The translations under genes were made by a program, and so were the position numbers. Below are positions 7,177 to 15,743 of a stretch of DNA of 19,931 nucleotides, in pieces. The stretch covers positions 1-19,931 of the forward strand of contig CAZWPO010000036.1 of assembly GCA_964635975.1 (NCBI GenBank), read 5' to 3'. The notes below the pieces were generated by a model, which searched no databases, had not been told where the DNA came from, and saw nothing but the letters and a program-made list of their open reading frames with translations. Numbering within the stretch: position 1 is the first letter of the stretch; each line of letters begins with the position of its first letter. This DNA is from UBA5314 sp964635975. Its GTDB lineage: Bacteria; Bacillota; Syntrophomonadia; Syntrophomonadales; Syntrophomonadaceae.

Positions 7177-8244
7177 ATGGGTAGAAGGGGTCGCATCCAA
7201 TACCGCCTGACAGGAAGCTACACCCGCCAGGGTTATTTCAGTTTTGTGCCGCAGCTTATAGAGGGACTGGAGCGCCTATGGGTCCTTAAAGGGCCGGCGG
7301 GCAGCGGAAAATCCGGATTTATTAGGGCCCTGGGGGAAAATCTGGCCGACCAGGGGTATGAAGTGGAATTCTGGCTCTCAGCCATGGAACCGGGCAGTGC
7401 CGAAGGGATCTTCATGCCCCATTTAAACGCGGCGGTAGTTAATGGCAGTCTGCCTCAGCCGGTAGATCCACCTTTCCCGGGAGTCAATGGCGAGCTCATC
7501 AATCTTGGTGAAGGCTTTAAAGGGGAGAGGATCGAGGAATGGCATCAGGAATTGGTAAGCATGGCAGCTCGCATCCTTCATTACAACCGTCTGGCTGAGA
7601 ACCTGATAGAGAACTCGGCATGCCTGGAAGACTCTTGCATAGAGGTCCAGAGAAGCAAGATCGACCGGGAAAAGCTTTCCCGAACCATGGATGAGATAGA
7701 AGATTCTATTTTCGAAGCACCTGCCAAGGAGAGGCATTTTTATGCCTGTTCCCTGACCGTTGACGGCCTTATGGACTATGTCCAGGAACTGAGCCGTGAC
7801 TGCCGGAAAAGATTTGTTCTGCACGGCCCACCCGGATGTGGTCAGCAGGAGATATTTGCTCGTTTGATCAAAAAAGCCCGGCAGCGAGGTATGAATATAG
7901 AACACTATCACTGGGCACTGGATCCTGAAAAGACCTGTTTGATCCTGATCCCGCAGCTTAAAACCGCCCTGCTCCAAGACGCCTACCTCAGTTTAGCCGA
8001 ACAACCAGGTGATGTTATAATTGATATGGCGGCATTACTGCGCGAAGACCCTGAATTTGAACCATCAGATTACCGGCGAAGAAGCGAAACTTTGCTGATG
8101 CAGGTCCAGGTTGAACTGGAAGAGGTTTATAAGACTTTTCGAGAGTTAAAAAGAATCCAGGCTGAAGCGGTGGAACAGGCCTGGATGGATATGCAGCGGG
8201 AAGAAATCTCGCGAAAAATAACGCGGCGCTTGGATTATCGATGA
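7177..8244 (+). CDS. Uncharacterised P-loop ATPase, first gene of the SOS/uvr operon
   Basis: This 355-residue cytoplasmic protein resembles the Firmicutes ATPase family that I recall as PRK06851; its function is not known to me. The N-terminal half has a full Walker A, GPAGSGKS (39-46), and a hydrophobic strand before it. The second half repeats the layout, but its loop is GPPGCGQQ (217-224), where Gln replaces the essential Lys. It is therefore a tandem P-loop protein with one probably inactive nucleotide site. The C-terminal 70 residues are highly charged and helical (about 285-350). GAGGG at 7166-7170 lies 6 bases before the ATG. The SOS promoter at 7088-7116 drives it, and uvrB follows after 123 bases. 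A link to DNA damage is inferred from regulation and position only. It could equally be a spore or stress ATPase that shares the promoter. Confidence 0.75.
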   Translation: MGRRGRIQYRLTGSYTRQGYFSFVPQLIEGLERLWVLKGPAGSGKSGFIRALGENLADQGYEVEFWLSAMEPGSAEGIFMPHLNAAVVNGSLPQPVDPPFPGVNGELINLGEGFKGERIEEWHQELVSMAARILHYNRLAENLIENSACLEDSCIEVQRSKIDREKLSRTMDEIEDSIFEAPAKERHFYACSLTVDGLMDYVQELSRDCRKRFVLHGPPGCGQQEIFARLIKKARQRGMNIEHYHWALDPEKTCLILIPQLKTALLQDAYLSLAEQPGDVIIDMAALLREDPEFEPSDYRRRSETLLMQVQVELEEVYKTFRELKRIQAEAVEQAWMDMQREEISRKITRRLDYR

Positions 8245-8367
8245 GAAAAAGGCCTCGCGGGCTATCCTGTCAAAAACGGATGGGGGATTTTGTCTGGAGG
8301 GCCTTGCATTACTTTTGAATACGGGGTATGTTTTATTTCTAGAAATGAGTGGACAAGGAGCTGTAGA

Positions 8368-10380
8368 ATGAACCGCTTTGATTTGCAGGCTCCCTTTGAG
8401 GCTACCGGAGATCAGCCGCAGGCCGTCAGGGAACTGGTAGAGGGATTGGGCAAAGGGTATAGAGAACAGACGCTGCTGGGGGTCACCGGATCTGGGAAGA
8501 CTTTTACCATGGCCCAGGTTATTCAGTCCACTGGGCGCCCGGTGCTGGTAATGGCACCTAACAAGACCCTGGCTGGGCAGCTTTATAGTGAATTCAAGCA
8601 GTTTTTTCCCAATAATGCCGTGGAATATTTTATTAGCTACTATGACTATTACCAGCCAGAAGCCTATGTACCCCAAACCGACACTTATATCGAAAAGGAT
8701 TCTTCGATCAATGACGAGATTGACAAGCTGCGCCATTCAGCTACGGCCTCAGTTCTAGAACGCCGGGATGTAATCGTGGTGGCCAGCGTTTCTTGTATAT
8801 ATGGCCTGGGCGCGCCGGATGATTACTACAAGCTGGCGGTTTCTCTCCGCCCGCAGATGGAGATCGGCCGAGATGATTTGCTGCGCCGCCTGGTTGAGAT
8901 CCAATATGAGCGTAATGAATACTCATTCTTTAGAGGGACTTTTAGAGTACGGGGAGACGTGGTAGAAGTTTTCCCTTCCTCCAGCGGAGAGCACGCCATA
9001 CGCATAGAGTTTTTTGGAGATGAAGTCGAGCGCATGACCGAATTCAATCCCTTGACTGGAGAGATTCTGGGGCGCCGTACTCATGTTATGATTTTTCCCG
9101 CATCTCACTTTGTAACCACCCGTGAGAATATGCTGGCGGCCGCAAGTGACATTGAGGAGGAACTGAGGCAGCAGCTGGAACTTTTTAAAAAGGAGGGTAA
9201 GCTCCTGGAGGCCCAGCGCCTGGAACAGAGAACCCGCTACGATCTGGAGATGATTCGGGAACTGGGTTATTGTAAGGGCATAGAGAACTATTCGCGGTAT
9301 ATTACGGGAAGGGCTCCGGGTGAGCCTCCCTATACATTGATAGATTTTTTCCCGGATGACTTTCTGCTGATCATGGATGAATCTCATATCGGTTTGCCCC
9401 AGGTGCGGGGCATGTATGAAGGCGATCGCTCCCGCAAACAAAATCTGGTGGATTTCGGTTTCAGATTGCCGTCAGCGCTGGATAACCGGCCCCTTAAATT
9501 TAACGAGTTCAACGACAAGGTGAAGCAGGTAGTCTATGTCAGTGCCACTCCCGGCGATTATGAATTATCCCACAGCCAGCTGGTGGCGGAGCAGATCATA
9601 AGGCCCACCGGGCTGATCGACCCGTCCCTGGTAGTGAAGGGCACCGAGAACCAGATCGATGATCTGATGGAAGAAATCCGCCATACCGTGGGACAGGGCT
9701 ACCGGGTCCTGGTTACCACACTGACCAAACGCATGGCAGAAGACCTCTGCGACTATTTTGAAGGTGCTGGAATAAACGTACGATACATGCATTCCGATAT
9801 AGAGGCACTGGAGCGCCTGGAGATATTGCGCGACCTGCGCTCCGGGGCATTCGATGTATTGATAGGGATAAACCTGCTGCGTGAGGGATTGGACCTGCCC
9901 GAGGTGGCCCTGGTGGCTATACTGGATGCTGATAAAGAAGGTTTTTTGCGTTCGGCAAGGTCGCTTATTCAGACTATCGGCCGGGCGGCTCGAAATGTTG
10001 AGGGGCGCGTGATCATGTATGCCGACCGGTTGACCCCTTCTATGGAAGCAGCGATCACGGAGACCGACCGACGTCGCAAGAAGCAGAGTGAATATAATGA
10101 ACAGCACGGCATTACACCGGAGAGTATAAAAAAGGCAGTTTATGAATCCATCGAGGCAACCATTGCCGAGGAGCCGGGTCATTATGAGACCAGCATATTT
10201 CATCAACTCCCCGCGGAGGAGAAGCGCCGATTTATCCGGGAAATGGAAGCGGAGATGCAGCAGGCGGCAGAAAAACTGGAATTTGAGAGGGCTGCTCAGC
10301 TCCGCGATGCCATAAGAGAACTGCTGCAGGAAAAGCAGAGCAAGAGCAGAGCGGCGTCCCGCCGCAGTCGGAGAAAATGA
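8368..10380 (+). CDS. uvrB: Excinuclease ABC subunit B
   Basis: UvrB is the damage-verifying, helicase-like subunit of nucleotide excision repair. It receives damaged DNA from UvrA and recruits UvrC. The 670-residue length is typical. Visible parts are Walker A GVTGSGKT (38-45), the Tyr-rich beta-hairpin (YYDYYQPEAYVPQTDTYIEK) that pries the strands apart, the DESH box near 336, the helicase motif QTIGRAARN, and a C-terminal UVR domain (about 617-655) that contacts UvrC. The ATG at 8368 has AAGGAG 7 bases upstream and gives the family N-terminus MNRFDLQAPF. The longer in-frame opening from TTG 8290 is not family-like. The 123-base gap before it contains small stems (8262-8283 and 8249-8305) and a weak TTGCAT/TATGTT pair at 8304-8332, which might be an internal promoter. 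Confidence 0.98.
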   Translation: MNRFDLQAPFEATGDQPQAVRELVEGLGKGYREQTLLGVTGSGKTFTMAQVIQSTGRPVLVMAPNKTLAGQLYSEFKQFFPNNAVEYFISYYDYYQPEAYVPQTDTYIEKDSSINDEIDKLRHSATASVLERRDVIVVASVSCIYGLGAPDDYYKLAVSLRPQMEIGRDDLLRRLVEIQYERNEYSFFRGTFRVRGDVVEVFPSSSGEHAIRIEFFGDEVERMTEFNPLTGEILGRRTHVMIFPASHFVTTRENMLAAASDIEEELRQQLELFKKEGKLLEAQRLEQRTRYDLEMIRELGYCKGIENYSRYITGRAPGEPPYTLIDFFPDDFLLIMDESHIGLPQVRGMYEGDRSRKQNLVDFGFRLPSALDNRPLKFNEFNDKVKQVVYVSATPGDYELSHSQLVAEQIIRPTGLIDPSLVVKGTENQIDDLMEEIRHTVGQGYRVLVTTLTKRMAEDLCDYFEGAGINVRYMHSDIEALERLEILRDLRSGAFDVLIGINLLREGLDLPEVALVAILDADKEGFLRSARSLIQTIGRAARNVEGRVIMYADRLTPSMEAAITETDRRRKKQSEYNEQHGITPESIKKAVYESIEATIAEEPGHYETSIFHQLPAEEKRRFIREMEAEMQQAAEKLEFERAAQLRDAIRELLQEKQSKSRAASRRSRRK

Positions 10381-10433
10381 CATGCCATAGGAAGCAAAAT
10401 GAACGTCGCCCTGCTTCCCCACTGCATGGGAGG
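10381..10433 (+). promoter_or_regulatory. Intercistronic hairpin touching the uvrA ribosome binding site
   Basis: Nested inverted repeats lie in the 58-base uvrB-uvrA gap. The inner stem is GGAAGCA (10390-10396) with TGCTTCC (10412-10418), and the outer stem is CATGC (10381-10385) with GCATG (10424-10428). The outer stem's last G is also the first G of the uvrA Shine-Dalgarno GGGAGG (10428-10433). The structure has no T-tract. It may tune translation or stability of the uvrA part of the mRNA; this is an inference. Confidence 0.4.
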
Positions 10434-10438
10434 AAAAC

Positions 10439-13303
10439 ATGAGAGACTATATTTTTGTTAAAGGTGCACGGGAACACAATTTAAAGAATATAGACGTCAG
10501 GATCCCCAGAGAACAGCTGGTGGTGTTTACCGGCGTGTCCGGTTCAGGCAAGTCCAGCCTGGCTTTCGATACCATTTACAGCGAGGGACAGCGCCGTTAT
10601 GTCGAGTCGCTTTCCACCTATGCCCGCCAGTTCCTGGGCCAGATGGATAAACCTGACGTGGACTACATAGAGGGTCTGTCTCCTTCGATCTCCATAGACC
10701 AGAAATCAACTTCTAATAATCCCCGTTCCACCGTTGGAACGGTTACCGAGATATATGATTATCTGCGTTTGCTGTTTGCGAGGGTGGGCCAACCACACTG
10801 CCCGAACGGTCACGGGCCTATTCAACGGCAGACTATCGATCAGATTGTGGATACCCTTTTGCTTCTACCGGAAGGCAGCAAACTAAAAATACTGGCTCCG
10901 GTGGTGAGGGGACAGAAGGGAGAGCACAAGAAGATTCTCAGCAATCTATTGAAAGACGGATTTACCCGTATAATGGTGGATGGTTTCGAATACACATCCG
11001 ATGAAGAGCTTGAACTAGAAAAGAACAAAAAGCATGATATCGCTGCGGTGGTGGACCGACTTGTGATCAAGGGCGAAGTGCGCAGCCGCCTGGCTGATTC
11101 TCTGGAACTGGCTTTTGAACTCAGTGAAGGCCTGGTTAATATTATTCTTGTGAATGATTCCGGTGAAGAGGAACTGGTTTTCAGCCGGGATTTTGCCTGC
11201 CCGGTCTGCGGTTTCAGCCTGCCCGAACTCAGTCCCCGCATGTTTTCATTTAACAGCCCCTTTGGAGCCTGCCAGGTCTGTGACGGTCTGGGAGAGAAGC
11301 GAGAGATAGATCCCGCCCTGGTTCTGGACATGAACAAAAGCCTGGAGGGTGGAGCGGTCATACCCTGGTCCAACAATTTCTACACCTATTACAATCAGAT
11401 ATTGGCGGCCATGGCTGAGAAAAACCGCATTGCGATAGACCGTCCTTTAAAGGAGTTTAATCTCAAGCAGATCAATGCAATTTTATATGGAAACGGTGAA
11501 GAACGCTTCAACATTAGTTATATCAACTCCTACGGCGAGAGGAGCAGCTTCAGAAGCAGCTATGAAGGGGTGATCAACAACCTCAAACGGCGCTACCAGG
11601 AGACCAAGTCAGAGTCATCGCGCGAGGATATCGAAAAGTATATGACGTCTACCCTGTGCCCTTCCTGCCAGGGTAAGCGGCTGCGTGATGAGATTCTGCA
11701 TGTTTTGATTGCCGGCCATTCCATCAATGAAATCACGTCCCTTTCAGTAGCTCAAACGGCTGAATTTTTTCAGCATCTCAAGCTCAATACCAGGGATGAG
11801 TATATCGGTCGGCAGGTAATAAAAGAAATAAAGGAACGCCTTACCTTCTTGATAGACGTCGGTTTAGGGTATCTGACCCTCAACCGGGCGGCCGGCAGCC
11901 TTTCCGGAGGTGAAGCTCAGCGCATAAGACTAGCTACCCAGGTGGGGTCCAGCCTGGTAGGCGTTCTCTATGTGCTGGATGAACCGAGTATCGGCCTGCA
12001 TCCCCGGGATAACAATCGGCTGTTGGCCACTCTGAAGCGGCTGCGCGACCTGGGTAATACGGTGATTGTTGTGGAACACGATGAAGATACTATAAAGAGC
12101 GCCGACCATATCATTGATATCGGGCCTCGGGCCGGACTGCACGGGGGGCGTATAGTCGCCCAGGGAGACCTGGAGGATATAATGACCACCCCCGAATCGC
12201 TCACTGGCCAGTATCTTTCGGGCCAGGTTGACATTCCTACTCCGATAAAAAGACGCGCAGGCAATGGACAGAAGCTCATAATCAGAGGAGCCGGTGAGCA
12301 TAATTTAAAAAACATCGATGTTGAGATCCCCCTGGGTAAAATGGTAGTCATAACCGGGGTATCGGGTTCAGGCAAGAGTACCCTGGTGGAAGATATCATT
12401 TATCCGGCGCTCATGAAGCACCTACACGGCGGGCGCCACCGGCCCGGATTGCACAGGGGGGTAGAGGGTCTGGAGGCAATAGATAAGGTCATTAATATTG
12501 ATCAATCTCCTATTGGCAGAACGCCCAGATCAAATCCGGCAACTTACACGGGAGCTTTTGATGGCATACGCGATCTCTATGCCAGCACTACTGAATCAAA
12601 AATGCGGGGATACAAAGCGGGGCGCTTCAGCTTCAACGTTCGCGGGGGTCGTTGTGAAGCCTGCTCTGGAGATGGGATTATCAAAATTGAAATGCACTTC
12701 CTTCCGGATGTATATATTCCCTGTGAAGTATGCAAGGGTAAGCGCTACAGCCGGGAGACGCTGGAAGTAAAATACCGGGGGAAAAACATAGCCGATATCC
12801 TGGCTATGACCGTGGAAGAAGCGGTGGAATTCTTCGCTCATCACTCCCGCATCCATCGCAAACTCCAGGTTTTGCAGGAGGTGGGTCTGGGTTACATTCA
12901 ACTGGGGCAGCCGGCTCCGACTCTGTCCGGAGGTGAAGCCCAGCGGGTGAAGCTGGCCACCGAGCTTTCCAAGCGCTCTACCGGGAGGACCCTATACATA
13001 CTTGATGAACCGACTACCGGACTACACAAGGATGATGTTAAACATTTGCTGTATGTCTTAAACCAGTTAACAGATAACGGAAATACGGTATTGATAATCG
13101 AACATAACCTGGACGTGATCAAAAGCGCAGACTATATTATCGACCTGGGACCGGAAGGCGGGGACGCCGGAGGGCATATCGTTGCCCAGGGAACTCCTGA
13201 AGAGATTGCCGGGTACTCCTCTTCATATACCGGTTTATACCTAAAAGAATTTATCGGTGGGAGGCAAAAAGTAAATAAGTTTTTGCAGAATACAAAGATA
13301 TGA
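10439..13303 (+). CDS. uvrA: Excinuclease ABC subunit A
   Basis: UvrA is the damage-sensing dimeric ABC ATPase that loads UvrB. The 954 residues contain two ABC modules. Module one has Walker A GVSGSGKSS (32-40), a zinc finger of two CxxC pairs (about 253-256 and 277-280) and signature LSGGEAQR (about 487). Module two has Walker A GVSGSGKST (about 640), a second zinc finger with CEAC (about 738) and CEVC (about 761), signature LSGGEAQR (about 829) and Walker B with DEPTTG (about 855). All key motifs are intact. GGGAGG ends 5 bases before the ATG. The gene follows uvrB by 58 bases and comes before uvrC, so it belongs to the SOS transcript starting near 7120. Several long antisense frames inside it are shadows. 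Confidence 0.98.
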   Translation: MRDYIFVKGAREHNLKNIDVRIPREQLVVFTGVSGSGKSSLAFDTIYSEGQRRYVESLSTYARQFLGQMDKPDVDYIEGLSPSISIDQKSTSNNPRSTVGTVTEIYDYLRLLFARVGQPHCPNGHGPIQRQTIDQIVDTLLLLPEGSKLKILAPVVRGQKGEHKKILSNLLKDGFTRIMVDGFEYTSDEELELEKNKKHDIAAVVDRLVIKGEVRSRLADSLELAFELSEGLVNIILVNDSGEEELVFSRDFACPVCGFSLPELSPRMFSFNSPFGACQVCDGLGEKREIDPALVLDMNKSLEGGAVIPWSNNFYTYYNQILAAMAEKNRIAIDRPLKEFNLKQINAILYGNGEERFNISYINSYGERSSFRSSYEGVINNLKRRYQETKSESSREDIEKYMTSTLCPSCQGKRLRDEILHVLIAGHSINEITSLSVAQTAEFFQHLKLNTRDEYIGRQVIKEIKERLTFLIDVGLGYLTLNRAAGSLSGGEAQRIRLATQVGSSLVGVLYVLDEPSIGLHPRDNNRLLATLKRLRDLGNTVIVVEHDEDTIKSADHIIDIGPRAGLHGGRIVAQGDLEDIMTTPESLTGQYLSGQVDIPTPIKRRAGNGQKLIIRGAGEHNLKNIDVEIPLGKMVVITGVSGSGKSTLVEDIIYPALMKHLHGGRHRPGLHRGVEGLEAIDKVINIDQSPIGRTPRSNPATYTGAFDGIRDLYASTTESKMRGYKAGRFSFNVRGGRCEACSGDGIIKIEMHFLPDVYIPCEVCKGKRYSRETLEVKYRGKNIADILAMTVEEAVEFFAHHSRIHRKLQVLQEVGLGYIQLGQPAPTLSGGEAQRVKLATELSKRSTGRTLYILDEPTTGLHKDDVKHLLYVLNQLTDNGNTVLIIEHNLDVIKSADYIIDLGPEGGDAGGHIVAQGTPEEIAGYSSSYTGLYLKEFIGGRQKVNKFLQNTKI

Positions 13304-13372
13304 TATCATCGTGCCAAATGTGCTGGTAAAAAGTGTTAAACCTATCCCGTTAGTCAAGGGAGTGCAATTATT

Positions 13373-15163
13373 ATGAAAAAACGTCTCAGCAGGGTTCCCA
13401 TGCAGCCAGGCGTTTATATTTATAAAGACAAGGATGGAAATGTCATATATGTCGGCAAGGCTAAATTGTTGCGCAACCGCATGCGTTCGTATTTTCAGTC
13501 CCAGCAGAACCTTCATCCCAAAGTAAAAGCTCTGATGGCCAGGGTGGCGGATTTCGATTTCATAGTTACCGGGAGCGAAATGGAAGCTCTGCTGCTGGAA
13601 AATAACCTGATCAAGGCTTATCAGCCGCGCTATAATATTCACTTGCGAGATGATAAAACCTATCCCTATCTTAAAATCACCACCGGGGAGACGTATCCCC
13701 GGCTCGCTGTGGTCCGTGAAGAAAAGGATGGGATTTCCAGGTACTTCGGGCCTTATACGGATGCAGGATCGCTGCGTGAAATAGTGCGCCTGTTAAACAG
13801 TATCTTCCCAATGCGCACCTGTAAGACTTTAATCAAGCGGGAGCGTCCCTGCTTGAACCGTGATCTGGGTAGATGCCTGGGTCCATGCACTGGAGATGTG
13901 GACCCCGGGGAGTACCGGCGGATGGTAGCAGGTCTAACGGCATTGATGGAAGGTAGTTATGAGGAACTGGTCGAAGTGACTGAAGCCAAAATGAAGGCTG
14001 CAGCCCAACAGCAGGAATATGAAAAGGCAGCCCGGCTCCGCGATCAGGCACAGAGCATAAGAATACTGGGGCAAAGGCAGCAGGTTTTACTGGAAAACTC
14101 CCATGACATGGACGTAATCGCGGTACTGGTGTTGGATCAAAATGCCCTGGCACTGCTGTTCAGAATCAGAGCAGGCAAACTGGTTGCCAAGGACAGTTTC
14201 TGGTTCACACGAATGATGGAGGAGCCGGTCGAAGAGATAGTGGAGTTTTTGCTCAAGCAGCACTATGAAGACCAGGCGGACATCCCGGCCGAAATATTGG
14301 TCAACCACCTCCCGGCCAATCACAAACTGCTGACAGAATGGATCAGAGGCCAGTGCGGGCATCGTGTGGAATTGAAGGTGCCTGCCCGGGGTGAAAAACG
14401 CCGCTTGATGGAGATGGTGGAAAACAACGCCCTGCTTTTTATCCAGGAAAAGCAGAGTTATAAGGAACGGCAGGAAAAGATCCTGATACATCTCAGCCGG
14501 GTAATTGAGCTGGAGGTCCTGCCGGAAAGAATCGAGTGTTTTGATATATCCCACCTCGGGGGTGCTGAGACCGTAGCTTCCATGGTGGTCTTCAAGCAGG
14601 GTGTGCCTGATAAGCATTCTTACCGGCGTTTTAAGATCAGGGTAGATCAAAACGATGATTACCTTTCCATGGCCGAGGTGCTGGAGCGGAGATTTCAGGA
14701 AGCCATGCAGGGCAATCCCAAGTTTTTGCCTGAGCCTGACCTGCTGCTGATAGACGGTGGAATCGGACAACTAAGCGCTGCTTATAAGGTGCTAGAAAAG
14801 ATGGGAAGACAGATTCCGGTAATCAGTCTGGCGAAAAAGAGGGAGGAGATCTTTCTCCCTAACCGGGCGGAAGCGATAAGACTGCCCAGGCGTGATGAAG
14901 GGCTGCAGCTGCTGCAACGCTTGCGTGATGAAGCACACCGTTTTGCCATTTCCTATAACCGCCAGAGAAGGGCAAAAACTACTACTAATTCTGCTCTGGA
15001 CAGAATCGAAGGAATAGGGGATCAAAGGAAGAAAGCTCTACTAAGACACTTTGGATCAGTGAGCAAAATACGAGCTGCTTCGCCAGAGGAAATCGCCGCC
15101 GTGCCTGGAATTAGCATTAAATTAGCGAGGAATATTCTGGATTCTTTAGGAAAACACCCTTAA
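13373..15163 (+). CDS. uvrC: Excinuclease ABC subunit C
   Basis: UvrC is the nuclease that cuts on both sides of a lesion marked by UvrB. The 596 residues show a GIY-YIG domain at the N-terminus (PGVYIYKD then VIYVGKAK, about 10-35), a Cys-bearing stretch (RTCKTLIKRERPCLNRDLGRC, split here only by its own spacing), a UVR motif (EYEKAARLRDQ, about 205-215), and an RNase H-like nuclease with acidic residues in ECFDISHLGG (about 387-396) and LLIDGGIGQ (about 458). Two helix-hairpin-helix repeats (IEGIGDQRKKALL and VPGISIKLARNIL) end the protein. AAGGGAG (13356-13362) lies 10 bases before the ATG. The 69-base gap after uvrA has no clear terminator. Having uvrB, uvrA and uvrC in one row is less usual than uvrBA alone. 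Confidence 0.97.
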   Translation: MKKRLSRVPMQPGVYIYKDKDGNVIYVGKAKLLRNRMRSYFQSQQNLHPKVKALMARVADFDFIVTGSEMEALLLENNLIKAYQPRYNIHLRDDKTYPYLKITTGETYPRLAVVREEKDGISRYFGPYTDAGSLREIVRLLNSIFPMRTCKTLIKRERPCLNRDLGRCLGPCTGDVDPGEYRRMVAGLTALMEGSYEELVEVTEAKMKAAAQQQEYEKAARLRDQAQSIRILGQRQQVLLENSHDMDVIAVLVLDQNALALLFRIRAGKLVAKDSFWFTRMMEEPVEEIVEFLLKQHYEDQADIPAEILVNHLPANHKLLTEWIRGQCGHRVELKVPARGEKRRLMEMVENNALLFIQEKQSYKERQEKILIHLSRVIELEVLPERIECFDISHLGGAETVASMVVFKQGVPDKHSYRRFKIRVDQNDDYLSMAEVLERRFQEAMQGNPKFLPEPDLLLIDGGIGQLSAAYKVLEKMGRQIPVISLAKKREEIFLPNRAEAIRLPRRDEGLQLLQRLRDEAHRFAISYNRQRRAKTTTNSALDRIEGIGDQRKKALLRHFGSVSKIRAASPEEIAAVPGISIKLARNILDSLGKHP

Positions 15164-15170
15164 AATCTGT

Positions 15171-15188
15171 CTATTTCCCGGGAAATAG
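15171..15188. promoter_or_regulatory. Perfect 18-base palindrome, candidate operator
   Basis: CTATTTCCCGGGAAATAG is a perfect palindrome 8 bases after the uvrC stop and about 47 bases upstream of a -10 box. No T-tract follows on the + strand (it is followed by CGAAAAAATG), so it is unlikely to be an intrinsic terminator. It could be a dimeric repressor or activator site for the downstream yvlD-like gene; the binding protein is unknown. Confidence 0.4.
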
Positions 15189-15231
15189 CGAAAAAATGTA
15201 AAATTAGGCGGGAATCATTTGACAAAAAGGG

Positions 15232-15240
15232 TGTTATAAT
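15232..15240 (+). promoter_or_regulatory. Extended -10 promoter for the yvlD-like gene
   Basis: TGTTATAAT (15232-15240) is a perfect extended -10 element, TG-n-TATAAT. A perfect TTGACA occurs at 15219-15224 but only 10 bases from the -10, which is too short for normal sigma-A use, so the extended -10 probably carries the promoter. The gene start is 37 bases downstream. Confidence 0.55.
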
Positions 15241-15276
15241 TTATTTAAGCAGGAACATTTTGAAAGGAGAGTTGAA

Positions 15277-15636
15277 ATGGTACAAGGATGGATACTTAGA
15301 TGGCTCCTCAATATTCTGGCACTGGTCCTGACCGCTGCTATTTTGCCCGGTTTTTCTCTGACGCCCTGGGCTGCTGTGGTAGGATCAATATTTTTAGGGA
15401 TTATCAATGCATTCATTCGCCCGCTGGTGATCATTCTAACACTGCCTATTAATATAGTTACCCTGGGACTGTTTACCTTTATTATCAATGCCTTTATGTT
15501 ATGGATTACTTCAGTTACTGTGCGAGGTTTTGACATCGTTGGATTTGGTTGGGCGATTCTGGCGGCCATTGCCATGACTATAATCAGCGGCATCATAAGC
15601 TTCTTCGTAGATGACAGCAACTTCAGCTTTAGATAA
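15277..15636 (+). CDS. Small four-helix membrane protein, YvlD / phage-holin-like family
   Basis: This 119-residue protein has about four hydrophobic helices and the features of the family often annotated as 'phage holin family protein' (PF04020, B. subtilis YvlD). These include the early WILRWLLNILAL stretch, the central segment SIFLGIINAFIRPLVIILTLPINI with N-A-x-x-R-P, and a later INAFMLW segment. AAAGGAGAG sits just upstream of the ATG. Despite the name, members are common chromosomal membrane proteins with suspected envelope-stress roles, and no phage genes are near. It appears to be a single-gene transcript, with an extended -10 promoter before it and a terminator-like repeat 34 bases after its stop. 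Confidence 0.85.
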   Translation: MVQGWILRWLLNILALVLTAAILPGFSLTPWAAVVGSIFLGIINAFIRPLVIILTLPINIVTLGLFTFIINAFMLWITSVTVRGFDIVGFGWAILAAIAMTIISGIISFFVDDSNFSFR

Positions 15637-15669
15637 AAAGCACAGAATTAGTAAATGCAAGAGACATTC

Positions 15670-15743
15670 AGCCCGTGATTGAGACGGATTAGGGTATGGG
15701 GCGGCACAGCCCCGTACAAGTGCGTTGATTGAACGGGCTTTTT
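15670..15743 (+). repeat. Structured repeat, copy 1 (GATTGA-box terminator-like element)
   Basis: The outer stem is AGCCCGT (15670-15676) with ACGGGCT (15733-15739), followed by TTTTT (15739-15743). Inside are two related boxes, GTGATTGAGACG (15675-15686) and CGTTGATTGA (15723-15732). Between them is a separate hairpin, TATGGGGC (15695-15702) with GCCCCGTA (15709-15716), 8 pairs with one wobble. A second copy in inverted orientation is at 19868-19919 with a different inner hairpin. The T-tract suggests a terminator for the gene at 15277-15636, but the conserved unpaired boxes suggest more than that. Confidence 0.65.

Noticed and set aside
8249..8305. Attenuator before uvrB formed by AAGGCC and GGCCTT with an inner stem at 8262-8283
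   Set aside because: The stems are short and wide, with no T-tract right after them; too weak to call as a terminator or riboswitch.
8290..8367. N-terminal extension of uvrB from TTG 8290
   Set aside because: The added residues are not UvrB-like, and AAGGAG lies 7 bases before ATG 8368, which gives the usual N-terminus.
10840..11376. Long antisense frame inside uvrA, with others over uvrB, uvrC and the kinase gene
   Set aside because: They are low-complexity Ser/Arg-rich or Leu-rich translations opposite well-supported genes, with no ribosome site or recognisable motif.
15219..15240. TTGACA plus TATAAT as a standard sigma-A promoter
   Set aside because: The boxes are only 10 bases apart. 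The extended -10 alone is kept.
15277..15636. Prophage remnant suggested by the holin-like name
   Set aside because: No other phage gene is near. The family is widespread as a chromosomal membrane protein.
15670..15743. Integron attC site or tRNA in the 15637-15812 gap
   Set aside because: The GTTGATT near the right end does not fit the attC core GTTRRRY, and no cloverleaf or T-loop GTTCRA with CCA end is visible.
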